From Candidatus Parvarchaeota archaeon (lineage in GTDB: Archaea; Micrarchaeota; Micrarchaeia; Anstonellales; VGKX01): a DNA stretch of 22,823 bases. The notes beneath the pieces were generated by a model, which was not told where the DNA came from, ran no database searches, and worked only from the letters and a program-made list of their open reading frames with translations. The stretch is from assembly GCA_016866895.1 (NCBI GenBank), contig VGKX01000002.1:1-22823 (forward strand). Direction: 5' to 3'. Position numbers and translations under genes: made by a program. Position 1 is the first letter of the stretch. The number at the start of each line of letters is the position of its first letter. This document shows positions 1 to 7,017 of this stretch, piece after piece.

Positions 1-1013
1 GCACAATGGCTGCAGGAAGGCTGATTGGGCAGGAGCATATTGGCGCACTGATTGCCGATTTCATGGGCCTAAACCCAATACCTGCAACAAGGGTTGAGGC
101 GGCCTGCGCCTCTGGCGGTGTTGCATTCAGGCAGGGATATACTGCAGTTGCATCAGGGATACATGACATAGTTGTCGCTGGCGGCGTTGAGAAGATGACA
201 GAGGTGCCCACAAACGAGGTTTCAACAGCCCTGGGGGGGGCTGGAGACCAGGAGTGGGAGCTATTCATGGGTGCTACATTCCCAGCACTTTATGCATTCA
301 TGGCAAGAAGGCACATGTTGGAATACGGCACAACAGAAAAGCAACTTGCAACAGTTGCAGTAAAAAACCATAAAAATTCCTCAAAGAACAAGTTTGCACA
401 GTACCAAAACGAGATAACTGTTGAGCAGGTTCTCAAGTCAAAATACATAGCAACGCCGCTTAAAGTGCTTGACTGCTCCCCTATTACAGATGGGGCGGCG
501 GCTGCTGTATTGATGCCCCTTGAACTTGCGCAAAGCTACACAGACAAACCGGTTGAAATTTTGGCTTCGGCCCAGGCATCCGACTCAATTGCGCTTCATG
601 ACAGGAAAAGCCTCGTGAAAATCGAGGCAACTGAAATTGCCGCCAAAAAGGCGTTTTTGCAGGCAAAAATGAAACCAAAGGACATTGATTTGGCCGAAGT
701 GCATGACTGCTTTACAATTGCCGAAATCATGGCAATAGAGGACCTTGGTTTTTTCAAAAAAGGAGAAGGCGGGAAGGCGTCAGAGGAAGGCAGGACTGCC
801 CTTAATTCCGAGATTTCAATTAACACGTCTGGCGGGCTCAAAGGCTGCGGGCACCCTGTCGGCGCAACTGGCGTAAAGCAGATAGCTGAGGCAGTCTGGC
901 AGCTAAAAGGCACTGCAGAAGGCAGGCAGGTAAAAGATGCGCATGTGGCACTTACTCATAATGTTGGTGGCAGCGGGGCTACTGCAGTTGTGCACATTAT
1001 GAAGAGGGATTAA
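1..1013 (+). CDS. Acetyl-CoA C-acetyltransferase (archaeal thiolase), 5' end missing
   Basis: Condenses two acetyl-CoA to acetoacetyl-CoA, the first step of the mevalonate pathway. The reading frame is open from base 3 and ends at TAA 1011-1013. The first ATG at 6 is probably internal, since family members have about 50 more residues before this point. Visible motifs are the nucleophilic cysteine in EAACASGG (Cys codon about 105-107), the catalytic GHPVGATG near the C-terminus and a terminal HNVGGSGAT segment. The latter lacks the CxG cysteine of bacterial biosynthetic thiolases, as is usual for the archaeal SCP2-like group. A DUF35 gene follows 55 bp later; in archaea thiolase, HMG-CoA synthase and DUF35 form one complex, so HMG-CoA synthase may lie just upstream of the window (inference). 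A run of eight G residues lies at about 233-240. Confidence 0.93.
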   Translation, partial: TMAAGRLIGQEHIGALIADFMGLNPIPATRVEAACASGGVAFRQGYTAVASGIHDIVVAGGVEKMTEVPTNEVSTALGGAGDQEWELFMGATFPALYAFMARRHMLEYGTTEKQLATVAVKNHKNSSKNKFAQYQNEITVEQVLKSKYIATPLKVLDCSPITDGAAAAVLMPLELAQSYTDKPVEILASAQASDSIALHDRKSLVKIEATEIAAKKAFLQAKMKPKDIDLAEVHDCFTIAEIMAIEDLGFFKKGEGGKASEEGRTALNSEISINTSGGLKGCGHPVGATGVKQIAEAVWQLKGTAEGRQVKDAHVALTHNVGGSGATAVVHIMKRD

Positions 1014-1068
1014 GCGCAAACGGGAAATGTAATAGATTGGACTGGCGCATATTTTCAAGGTGATATTT

Positions 1069-1473
1069 ATGAAAGCAGGGCTTGCATTGACTTGGAGAAG
1101 GATACCTGAAAGATACATGCTCAAGGGAAACTGTTGCACAAATTGCAAAACCAACTATTTTCCCCCAAGGAAAATCTGCTCAAAGTGCAGGAGGCTTGGA
1201 AAAATAGAGCCAAGGCAGTTTGTGGGCAGGGGAAAGATTTACAGCTTTACCGAAGTGAGCGCTCCGCCAGTTGGTTTTGAGCTTGAGGTGCCTTATGTGC
1301 TTGCCCTCATTGAGCTTGAGGAAGGGCCCCTTGTCACATCCCAGATAGTGGACTGCAAGGCATCTGATGTGAGAATAGGCATGCCTGTTGAGATGGTTTT
1401 TAGGAAAATCCAGGAGGACGGCGAGGAAGGGCTGATACATTACGGCTACAAGTTCCGGCTTTCAAGGAAGTAA
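1069..1473 (+). CDS. DUF35 Zn-ribbon/OB-fold acyl-CoA-associated protein
   Basis: Small (134 aa) scaffold protein of the DUF35 (YgiS/SsgB-unrelated, Zn-ribbon plus OB-fold) family, which in archaea bridges thiolase and HMG-CoA synthase and shares the CoA-binding site. The N-terminal helix carries RRIPERYML, followed by a rubredoxin-like zinc ribbon with CxxC pairs (NCCTNC near residue 22 and KICSKC near residue 37). An OB-fold then covers roughly residues 50-130 (RGKIYSFTEV, ALIELEEGPLV). I chose ATG 1069 because AAGGTGA at 1058-1064 is an ideal ribosome-binding site; a GTG at 1060 overlaps that site. It is probably co-transcribed with the thiolase 55 bp upstream. It ends convergently, 8 bp from the next gene on the minus strand. 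Confidence 0.9.
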   Translation: MKAGLALTWRRIPERYMLKGNCCTNCKTNYFPPRKICSKCRRLGKIEPRQFVGRGKIYSFTEVSAPPVGFELEVPYVLALIELEEGPLVTSQIVDCKASDVRIGMPVEMVFRKIQEDGEEGLIHYGYKFRLSRK

Positions 1474-1481
1474 AATAAAAG

Positions 1482-2093
1482 TCAGGTGCCATTTCCTGCT
1501 TCGCTTATGGCAGTGCTGAATGCCATAAGGTTTTCAGACCACGATTGGGCAAGCTGGCAAGTCAAAGCAACTGATTCGGATTTTTCTTTGCCTTGTTTTT
1601 TATCAAAATCTTTTCCATCTATTCGCATGCCGGTTGAGGGCAGGATGCCGCGAAGCTTTGAGATGACACCGTGAAAGCCGTCTTTGTCATCCTGGGGATA
1701 TGACAATGGATTGCCGTAAATGTCCATTGCGTGGATAAGCTCTAGAAGCGACTGGACTGACCTGTCCAAAGCCCCAATTTTGAGGTTGATGTCGTTTGCC
1801 AGAAGTTGCGAATCTGCTTTTGAGCACAATTCAATGACCTCGCCCAAGGCAGCCAATACCCCGGACAGTTTAGGGCAGAGCAGTTCGTTGAATTTGTAAT
1901 TCCTGATAAACCCGACTTCTTGGCGGCTAAAGGAAACAGGCAGGTTGTATTCGGAGTCGGGTTTGCATGATGATGCGGTGGCGGCAAGTGTGTTAATTGT
2001 TTTTTCGGGCCTGACTTTTCCTGATACAGTTGTTTGCTGTTTGATGGTTTTTGCAGTAGAGGGCATTGCGCCAATAAAAAGCGGGTTTGACAT
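1482..2093 (-). CDS. Orphan helical protein, 203 aa
   Basis: I do not recognise a family. The first about 55 residues are Ser/Thr/Lys-rich and look disordered. Residues about 60-130 are strongly helical, including KLSGVLAALGEVIELC, followed by a helix ending in LLELIHAMDIYG; the C-terminal third is polar. There is no signal peptide or membrane segment. The gene starts 32 bp downstream of another orphan protein on the same strand and is probably in its operon. The helical pair resembles in general layout the repeated helical units of that neighbour, so the two could share an origin, but sequence identity is too low to claim it by eye. No strong ribosome-binding site precedes ATG 2093. The reading frame is real rather than chance because its codon use matches neighbours and it is tightly packed between genes. 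Confidence 0.6.
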   Translation of the reverse strand: MSNPLFIGAMPSTAKTIKQQTTVSGKVRPEKTINTLAATASSCKPDSEYNLPVSFSRQEVGFIRNYKFNELLCPKLSGVLAALGEVIELCSKADSQLLANDINLKIGALDRSVQSLLELIHAMDIYGNPLSYPQDDKDGFHGVISKLRGILPSTGMRIDGKDFDKKQGKEKSESVALTCQLAQSWSENLMAFSTAISEAGNGT

Positions 2094-2125
2094 GAAAAAA
2101 ACTCTTGGGTATAATACTGGCGCAT

Positions 2126-3253
2126 TTAACTTGGATTGGCAACTGGTACGGAAGCTGGCGGCTTGTCCAAGTCAAGGACGAATTTTGGCGTGCTGGATGG
2201 AACAATGGGCACTGTGTCAGGATTTTTCAGGTTCTCAAGAATATTGGCAAACCTGACAGACGAGTTAAAAAGCGAAATGAATGTCTGGAGTTTGACAAAG
2301 CCATCACGATTTAAATTCGAAGATGCAAGCGCAGAGTACCCACACATTATTCCCAGAACGTTATTGAGCCAGTGCGACAGGCTTGAGTAAACAAGATACT
2401 CGTGCTTTGACTGGCCGGGGGGCACTACATAATGGTTTTTTGGAAACATGGATGAAAGACTTTCCAGCTCTTTTAATATTTGCGCAACAGCGGGGCCTGA
2501 GATTTTTGACTCCAAGTCAGGCTCATGACCGTTTGTAAATACCATGGACTTGAGCTTGGCGCACAAGGCAAGAATCCGAGTCGCATCATCTTCAAGCAAA
2601 GAGCGCATGTGAAGCATTGGCTGCCTCAATTTTTTCCTGTCGTAAATTCCATCCTCAAGAACCTGGTTTTCGTATGACAGGTCCAAAAACCTTCCCTGAG
2701 ACCCAGGCACATCAAGATAACGGAATTCGCACGGGTCTGAAAGGTTTTTCAGCATGCTTGAAAGGGCGAATTCGGACGAGGAAACTGAAACGGCATAAAG
2801 CAACAATTGTTCCCTGCCCTGGAGTGTTTCAAAGCTTTCCGCAAACCGTTTTTGATTTTCCTGGTTTGCTGACAAAAGAGCCAAAAATGGCAAGTGAGTT
2901 GAAAGGTAATAGGAAACTGAGTGAAGCACAAGGGATTTGGCATGGGTATTGTAGCTTTCACTTATGACAAGGCGGTTATCAATAAGATTTTTGCACTCGA
3001 AGAGAAGAAAGGAAAGACTGGCTGCATTTTCAAGGATTTCAATTTTTACTTCAGAAGGAATTGGTTTTTGCGGGTTATGATAACCAATTGAATCCTTGAG
3101 AAACCTTGCACAAAGAAGCATCTTGGAAAAAGTCGGGTAGATTGCCTCATAAACATCCCTTGACGCATCAAATACCTCGTACTTTGTGAATGGGGAGGCT
3201 TTCTGCGGGAGAAGCTTCTGGAAATGTCTTGAATTTATATTTGAGGCAGGCAA
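2126..3253 (-). CDS. Orphan all-helical protein with internal duplication and H-box-like motif, 375 aa
   Basis: No known family recognised. The protein is almost all helix and seems to be built from two related halves, residues about 35-180 and about 212-345. Each has two helices, a conserved turn containing Ser-His/His-Ser, and a final Ser/Phe-rich helix ending with the pattern LKNLSDP (first half) or LENLKNP (second half). The second half contains SLSHWLNNVLGIMCGYSAL (His294), which resembles the phosphoacceptor H-box helix of histidine kinases (H-x-x-N-N-x-L-x-x-I-x-G-Y), yet there is no ATPase domain. The C-terminus is Pro/Ser/Val-rich. The start is a TTG at 3253, the only start codon between an in-frame stop and residue 45, so the N-terminus is uncertain. 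A second orphan gene follows 32 bp downstream. Function unknown. Confidence 0.65.
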   Translation of the reverse strand: MPASNINSRHFQKLLPQKASPFTKYEVFDASRDVYEAIYPTFSKMLLCARFLKDSIGYHNPQKPIPSEVKIEILENAASLSFLLFECKNLIDNRLVISESYNTHAKSLVLHSVSYYLSTHLPFLALLSANQENQKRFAESFETLQGREQLLLYAVSVSSSEFALSSMLKNLSDPCEFRYLDVPGSQGRFLDLSYENQVLEDGIYDRKKLRQPMLHMRSLLEDDATRILALCAKLKSMVFTNGHEPDLESKISGPAVAQILKELESLSSMFPKNHYVVPPGQSKHEYLVYSSLSHWLNNVLGIMCGYSALASSNLNRDGFVKLQTFISLFNSSVRFANILENLKNPDTVPIVPSSTPKFVLDLDKPPASVPVANPS

Positions 3254-3374
3254 CCCTGAAGTTGAAACCTTGAGGTTTGAAACAATAGACTAAACAAAGG
3301 CGTGATTGATTTGTTGCATAATACCAACTAGGAGATTATTGAACCAAAAGCAGAATGAATATGTAAGTTGAAGT

Positions 3375-3384
3375 ATATAAAGCT
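3375..3384 (+). promoter_or_regulatory. TATA-like box in a 363-bp gene-free gap
   Basis: GTATATAAAG lies in the gap 3254-3616, about 23 nt before an ATG at 3400 that opens a 19-codon frame ending at TGA 3457-3459. The region after it carries short hairpins such as TGTG/CACA around 3405-3418. Otherwise the gap holds only the divergent promoters of the flanking genes. Whether a small RNA or leaderless peptide is made is unknown. Confidence 0.25.
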
Positions 3385-3574
3385 TGTGGTATTAAATAAA
3401 TGATTGTGTATAAACACAGTTCCTCCACGAACAGATGCGCAGGCACTGGCATGAGCTGACTTTGAAGGAATAACAATCGCGAAGTGAATGTTTTTAATGC
3501 TGTTAGAAAGTCTCAAATAAAGGCATTATAAACATTGACGCCCTAACACAAAAAACAACAAGGCAAAAGCGGAA

Positions 3575-3582
3575 GTTATATC
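3575..3582 (+). promoter_or_regulatory. Promoter TATA box of nucleoside phosphorylase gene
   Basis: GTTATATC lies about 38 nt before the ATG at 3617, which would place transcription start near 3604. A GGAGGCG ribosome-binding site follows at 3605-3611. Confidence 0.4.
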
Positions 3583-3616
3583 CTAAATTGCCTGGCGTGT
3601 TTTTGGAGGCGTTATT

Positions 3617-4615
3617 ATGTCAAGCCCAACTATAGTTAAAACATCTGCTGACTTTCTTGGAATCAGGGGGCAGCATATTGCACCGACTTTTCTAAACACT
3701 CGTCTGCCAAGATACCAGATACTTGGGGGAGCCAGGTCAAAGCCTTTGATGATAGAACAGGCGCTTGGACTTACAAATGTTGTTAGAGAGGATGCCAAAG
3801 ATGGAAAAGAAGTTGGCAGGGTAAGGATAATCACAGGAGACTACAACTACGAGATTGAAGGCAGGAAGGGGACTCTAAGGATAGCAGGCGGCGAAACCCT
3901 CATGGGCATGAGTGCCTGTGACATGACACAGCGGGAGTTTGCGGCAGCGGCACAAGGCGTTGAAGAAGGAAAAAATGTCTGCCAGATAAGGTCAGGGACA
4001 TCGGGTGGCAATAACACAATGACACTTGAGCCACCTGTGATGGGGCTTGGGGACATTGTAATTTCAGACCAGAATATTGGAAGCTGCGGGGCAATAGAAC
4101 AAGCACTTGGGTATTTTAGGCAAATATTGCCTGCCCGTGCTGGCACCGATGATTTGAAAAAATTCGTAAGCCAGTGGGAGGCTCTAGGGGGTAGCTTTAC
4201 CAAAGACGGAAGATTTCTTATTATGAAAAACAGTCCTGCTGTCACAACTGCGCTTCAGGATGCAGCAAAAGGACTTGGATACAAGCACCATGTTGCAAGC
4301 ACTTTTTCCAAGGAAAGCTTGTATGGGGAAGATGCACAGGAGATTATGTTTATGCTGCGTGAGAAATACAACGTGCTTGCAAGCGAGATGGAGCAGCTTC
4401 TAAATGCATTCATTGCCGCCTATTCAAAAGCAAAGTATGAGGCAAACATACTCACTGGAATGGTTGTTGCAGTGATAGGTGCTGTTCCTGGACCGGGCTT
4501 TCCTGACAAGAATAACAAGAAGGAAATGGCAAAGCAAGAGGAAACTGAAGTGAGGGCAGTAAAAATTGCCGCAGATGCTCTTGTGAGGCTTTCGTGGGAC
4601 TTGGAAAGGCAGTGA
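3617..4615 (+). CDS. Nucleoside phosphorylase of the uridine phosphorylase (PNP/UDP) family
   Basis: Predicted to cleave a nucleoside with phosphate into free base and ribose-1-phosphate in the cytoplasm. Family features seen are RIITGDYNYEIEG (about 70-82), the phosphate/ribose-site motif IRSGTSGG (124-131), GLGDIVISD (143-151), the substrate loop VASTFSKESLYGED (226-239) and the ribose-binding EME triad in ASEMEQLLNAF (257-259). Length is 332 aa, longer than the usual 240-290, with about 40 extra residues at the N-terminus. The start at ATG 3617 follows GGAGGCG with 5-nt spacing. Base specificity cannot be read from the sequence. In Thermococcus, nucleoside phosphorylases feed ribose-1-phosphate into the same pentose-bisphosphate pathway as the isomerase and AMP phosphorylase encoded later in this window. 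A convergent phosphoribosyltransferase gene ends 43 bp away. Confidence 0.82.
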   Translation: MSSPTIVKTSADFLGIRGQHIAPTFLNTRLPRYQILGGARSKPLMIEQALGLTNVVREDAKDGKEVGRVRIITGDYNYEIEGRKGTLRIAGGETLMGMSACDMTQREFAAAAQGVEEGKNVCQIRSGTSGGNNTMTLEPPVMGLGDIVISDQNIGSCGAIEQALGYFRQILPARAGTDDLKKFVSQWEALGGSFTKDGRFLIMKNSPAVTTALQDAAKGLGYKHHVASTFSKESLYGEDAQEIMFMLREKYNVLASEMEQLLNAFIAAYSKAKYEANILTGMVVAVIGAVPGPGFPDKNNKKEMAKQEETEVRAVKIAADALVRLSWDLERQ

Positions 4616-4658
4616 AAAGCAAAATAAGCGGAAGCACGGACACCGGCGGCTTTTGTGT

Positions 4659-5597
4659 TCAAAGCTCCTTTTTCATCCTTTCTATTCCCGAAAGCGCCTC
4701 TTTTTTCATTTCCTCAAGTCTAGACCTGGCATCTGCAGGGGTTTTCTTGTCCTTGATGGCCTGCTGCACAAATTCCAAAAATTCGCTGTAGTGGGCTGCT
4801 GGATTTTTGCACCGTGTTCCCCAGTCAAATACTGCGCACTTCATATTTTTTCCCAGCCAGTCGCCATAAGTTGCCTTGGCGTATTCCCTGCTTTCATCAG
4901 GCATTATTGAATCTTTTTCCAAAAACCTCAGGTCCGTGCCATCAGGCATGAGATGAAAGAGCATTTCGCAGGCAAACAGGTTCACCTTGCACGAAGGATG
5001 CTGTGGCAGAATATGCGACTTTTCAAGTGCGGCAAGCTTTTGCGCCCCCTGCGGCGAGCCTGCAAGGGTAATGACTGTGATGCTTGCGATTTTTGTCCCC
5101 TTGCTTTCCGCCGCATCCAGAAGCATCTGGATGCCTTTTACAAGTGTTGAGCCTGTTGCAATCGTGTCGCCGATTATCACATGCGCGTTGTCAGGGAGGG
5201 ACTCGAAGTTCTCATAGCCTGCTATTGCGCGAAACTGGCCGCCAGCCCCCTCAATGCGCTGCCGCTGGATTCCAATGAAACACTGGGGAAGGGCAACCCC
5301 AAACTCAGACTTGAAGCCAGCGTTGAGAAAATAATACAGGCCGCCGGACAGAAAGACAAGCTCGCAGACATTCTCAAGCTTGGCTCCGTTGACAACATGC
5401 TTTTTGAGAAGCCTTGCAAAAATTGATGCGTTTTTGTTCATTGCATCCTGGAGCGGCTTGCCTGCCAAGTGAGGCTTGTATAGGACATCCCTTGCCGCCT
5501 GCGAGCAGACGATAAAAGTACGCTGCGGCATGGAAGGGTTTGCAAGCCTGTACAGCCGGTAATCCTCGGTTTTTTCAACAAGACTGAAACATTCCAA
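4659..5597 (-). CDS. Phosphoribosyltransferase-domain protein, 312 aa
   Basis: Carries a type I phosphoribosyltransferase core: hydrophobic strands at about 76-110 and the PRPP-binding loop HVIIGDTIATGSTL near residues 138-151, followed by the helix and strand IASITVITLAGSP. The loop matches the family pattern except that the first of the usual two acidic residues is Gly (GDTIATG instead of EDxxATG or DDxxATG). After about residue 185 a long C-terminal extension contains DGTDLRFLEKDSIMPDE, then YGDWLGKNMKCAVFDWG and a charged helix, beyond the core fold. Substrate base is unknown; uracil phosphoribosyltransferase is the nearest type. Start is TTG 5597 after GGTGTGAG, with a TATA box at 5630-5643. 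Its location opposite a nucleoside phosphorylase suggests base salvage (inference). Confidence 0.75.
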   Translation of the reverse strand: MECFSLVEKTEDYRLYRLANPSMPQRTFIVCSQAARDVLYKPHLAGKPLQDAMNKNASIFARLLKKHVVNGAKLENVCELVFLSGGLYYFLNAGFKSEFGVALPQCFIGIQRQRIEGAGGQFRAIAGYENFESLPDNAHVIIGDTIATGSTLVKGIQMLLDAAESKGTKIASITVITLAGSPQGAQKLAALEKSHILPQHPSCKVNLFACEMLFHLMPDGTDLRFLEKDSIMPDESREYAKATYGDWLGKNMKCAVFDWGTRCKNPAAHYSEFLEFVQQAIKDKKTPADARSRLEEMKKEALSGIERMKKEL

Positions 5598-5629
5598 AAC
5601 TCACACCAAAAATAGGTTGGCAAGACAAG

Positions 5630-5643
5630 CTTTATATATTTAG
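5630..5643. promoter_or_regulatory. Shared TATA element between divergent genes
   Basis: CTTTATATATTTAG is nearly symmetrical and sits between the phosphoribosyltransferase gene (start 5597, minus) and the orphan gene (start 5701, plus). On the minus strand it is about 35-40 nt from the start codon. On the plus strand it would give a leader of about 35 nt. Confidence 0.45.
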
Positions 5644-5700
5644 ATTGGCTAGGTTGTGGGAATAAAAGGAAAAATACAAATAAAGTTGAAAGGTAATCAT

Positions 5701-6321
5701 ATGAAGACGTTGTTTGGCTCAAGCAATCCGAATAGCAAAAATTTTGGAGAAAAAACTGGGCGGGCATGCAAACCAGGCGGCACAGGTAATGGAAGCAATA
5801 AAAAAAACAGTTTGTTTTTGAGCCTGTCAGTTATTCCGCCTGCGCCTGAAATGGAGATTGACACAAAGGTAATAGGGATGCTTTCCCATAAGCAAGAGTA
5901 TAGACTGCTTGATATGGGCTGGCCTGTAAGCCTTCGCACAAAATCAGCTACGCGGACAGATTTAACAATGCAACTTTTCAAGAGCTTCGGGCTTTCATGC
6001 AAGGCAACTGTAGTTGGAAGCTGCAAGACAATGCCGACAAGCTTCGACAATGCCAGGCAGGAAAGCATAACGTACAGGAGAATAGGCATTGATGAGCCAA
6101 GCTTTACTCTTCTTGGCAAATTTGACCTAGTCAGGTTAAAAGTGCCGGCGCGCTGGAGTGGAAAAATGCATGGAAAGAGGCAGCGGCTTGCAAGCATGCT
6201 TGAGAATGGAGGCTTGCTTGCAGAGTGTGATGAAAAAACCAAGACAATTGAGCTTTTTGTGAAGATAAGCAACGAATTGCACAGGGTTTTTAGAGGCAGG
6301 CAGCAAGATTTGAAGGCTTGA
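5701..6321 (+). CDS. Orphan protein, 206 aa
   Basis: Not recognised. The first about 35 residues are Gly/Asn/Lys-rich and probably disordered (GGTGNGSNKK). The remainder is mixed alpha/beta with SLSVIPPAPEMEID (41-54), a beta-rich middle (ITYRRIGIDEPSFTLLGKFD, about 113-132) and a basic C-terminal helix. Only two or three cysteines are present and no metal motif is formed. There is no membrane segment. ATG 5701 is chosen because AAAGGT lies 5 nt before it; a possible upstream start at 5656 overlaps the likely leader. The stop codon TGA 6319-6321 is followed directly by a GGAGCC/GGCTCC hairpin. It may bind nucleic acid given its basic charge and the RNA-gene neighbourhood, but that is only a guess. 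Confidence 0.6.
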   Translation: MKTLFGSSNPNSKNFGEKTGRACKPGGTGNGSNKKNSLFLSLSVIPPAPEMEIDTKVIGMLSHKQEYRLLDMGWPVSLRTKSATRTDLTMQLFKSFGLSCKATVVGSCKTMPTSFDNARQESITYRRIGIDEPSFTLLGKFDLVRLKVPARWSGKMHGKRQRLASMLENGGLLAECDEKTKTIELFVKISNELHRVFRGRQQDLKA

Positions 6322-6381
6322 GGAGCCGCGGCTGAAATGCCGAGAAATTGAGGCTCCCAAAATATCCTTGTTGGAGGAGCC
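6322..6381 (+). repeat. Three-part GGAGCC/GGCTCC hairpin element after the orphan gene
   Basis: GGAGCC (6322-6327) can pair with GGCTCC (6352-6357), with an inner CGGC/GCCG stem (6329-6332 with 6339-6342). A second GGAGCC at 6376-6381 can pair with the same GGCTCC, so the two hairpins exclude each other. It begins at the base after the stop codon of the upstream gene. It could be a terminator or processing signal. Confidence 0.45.
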
Positions 6382-6438
6382 GCCGCATTTACTGGAAGAG
6401 AAGTGTTTTATTCAATTTCTGCCAGAATAGATATGCCA

Positions 6439-6481
6439 GGGCCCGCAGTTGAGTGGTTATCCACGCTGCGGCGTGTAGCCC
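6439..6481 (+). other. tRNA-5'-half-like hairpin element
   Basis: Starts with GGGCCCG then a CAGTTGAGTGGTTA segment that resembles the first 21 bases of the tRNA-Val gene 85 bp downstream. It folds well as a nested hairpin: GGGC 6439-6442 with GCCC 6478-6481, CCGCAG 6443-6448 with CTGCGG 6466-6471, and GTGG 6453-6456 with CCAC 6461-6464. No anticodon arm or T arm follows, so it is not a complete tRNA. It could be a tRNA relic or a separate small structured RNA. Confidence 0.4.
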
Positions 6482-6523
6482 TTAAGAACAAGATAATTGA
6501 TTGATGAGATATATACACAAATT

Positions 6524-6596
6524 GGGCCCGTAGTCGAATGGTTAAGACGTCGCTCTTACACAGCGAAGACTGGGGGTTCGATTCCCTCCGGGCCCA
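6524..6596 (+). tRNA. tRNA-Val (anticodon TAC)
   Basis: Full 73-nt cloverleaf. Acceptor stem GGGCCCG (6524-6530) pairs with CGGGCCC (6589-6595), with discriminator A6596. Anticodon stem TCGCT/AGCGA encloses loop CTTACAC, giving anticodon TAC. The T arm has GGGGG-TTCGATT-CCCTC. The CCA end is not encoded. No intron. Confidence 0.95.
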
Positions 6597-6629
6597 AAAG
6601 ATGAGAAAAGATAGCTAATGATCGACTGC

Positions 6630-6647
6630 AAACTTCAAAAGAAGTTT
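6630..6647 (+). repeat. Perfect 7-bp hairpin between tRNA genes
   Basis: AAACTTC (6630-6636), loop AAAA, GAAGTTT (6641-6647). It lies 34 nt after tRNA-Val and could mark the 3' trailer or termination; the T tract after it is only four bases. Confidence 0.35.
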
Positions 6648-6707
6648 TGGGTGCCAGATGGAGGAGCAAGCACACAACTGCGCATCCCCTCAGGGTCCAC
6701 TTAAATC

Positions 6708-6716
6708 AATATAAAC
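6708..6716 (+). promoter_or_regulatory. TATA box of tRNA-Gln
   Basis: AATATAAAC is about 35 nt upstream of the first base of the mature tRNA-Gln, consistent with a short 5' leader. Confidence 0.4.
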
Positions 6717-6746
6717 ATTAGGTGCGCATTTAGTTCTGGATTTTAT

Positions 6747-6914
6747 AGCCCCCTCGTCTAGTGGTCAAGGACACGAGGCTCTGAAGAGCCCTTTTCTTGA
6801 AAGAAAAGTGCTTCAGCCCAAAAGAACCGTTTTGAATACATAAAAACGTAATCGAACTTCTCAGAATTCTCTGGGGGATACCTCGTTACATCGGTTCGAA
6901 TCCGATGGGGGCTA
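6747..6914 (+). tRNA. tRNA-Gln (anticodon CTG) with a 95-nt intron at 37/38
   Basis: The acceptor AGCCCCC (6747-6753) pairs with GGGGGCT (6907-6913), with discriminator A6914. D stem is GTCT/GGAC. Anticodon stem CGAGG (6774-6778) finds its partner CCTCG only at 6881-6885, so an intron of 95 nt (6785-6879) lies after position 37, the standard archaeal site. The mature loop is CTCTGAA, with anticodon CTG reading CAG. The T arm is ATCGG-TTCGAAT-CCGAT. At the splice sites a relaxed bulge-helix-bulge can form: CTCT (6779-6782) with GGGG (6874-6877), with three-base bulges GAA and ATA that each contain the cut after the second base. The intron carries its own hairpins. CCA is not encoded. Confidence 0.9.
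6785..6879 (+). other. tRNA-Gln intron (archaeal BHB type)
   Basis: A 95-nt intron. It contains hairpin CTTTTC (6791-6796)/GAAAAG (6803-6808) and hairpin CGTTTT (6828-6833)/AAAACG (6843-6848). CTTCAG (6811-6816) is complementary to CTGAAG (6781-6786), which includes the anticodon and the 5' splice site, so an alternative fold could hide both. There is no open reading frame of note. Confidence 0.8.
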
Positions 6915-6988
6915 TAACTTTTTTTTGGCAAATGCATCAGGATTAGACAGCATATATGCAATATACACACTTTTTAACTAAAAATAAC

Positions 6989-6996
6989 TTTATATA
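6989..6996 (+). promoter_or_regulatory. TATA box, leaderless spacing
   Basis: CTTTATATAT ends about 22 nt before ATG 7018, so the isochorismatase-family mRNA probably starts at or next to its start codon. No ribosome-binding site is visible. Confidence 0.6.
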
Positions 6997-7017
6997 TCTG
7001 GCTTTAGCAATATTTTC

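Noticed and set aside
484..913. Two overlapping open frames on the minus strand inside the thiolase gene
   Set aside because: They lie wholly within a strongly conserved thiolase coding frame and encode sequences with no family features; they are antisense shadows.
6597..6746. C/D-box guide RNA between the tRNA genes
   Set aside because: There are near-matches to the C box (GATGAGA) but no convincing D box at the right distance.
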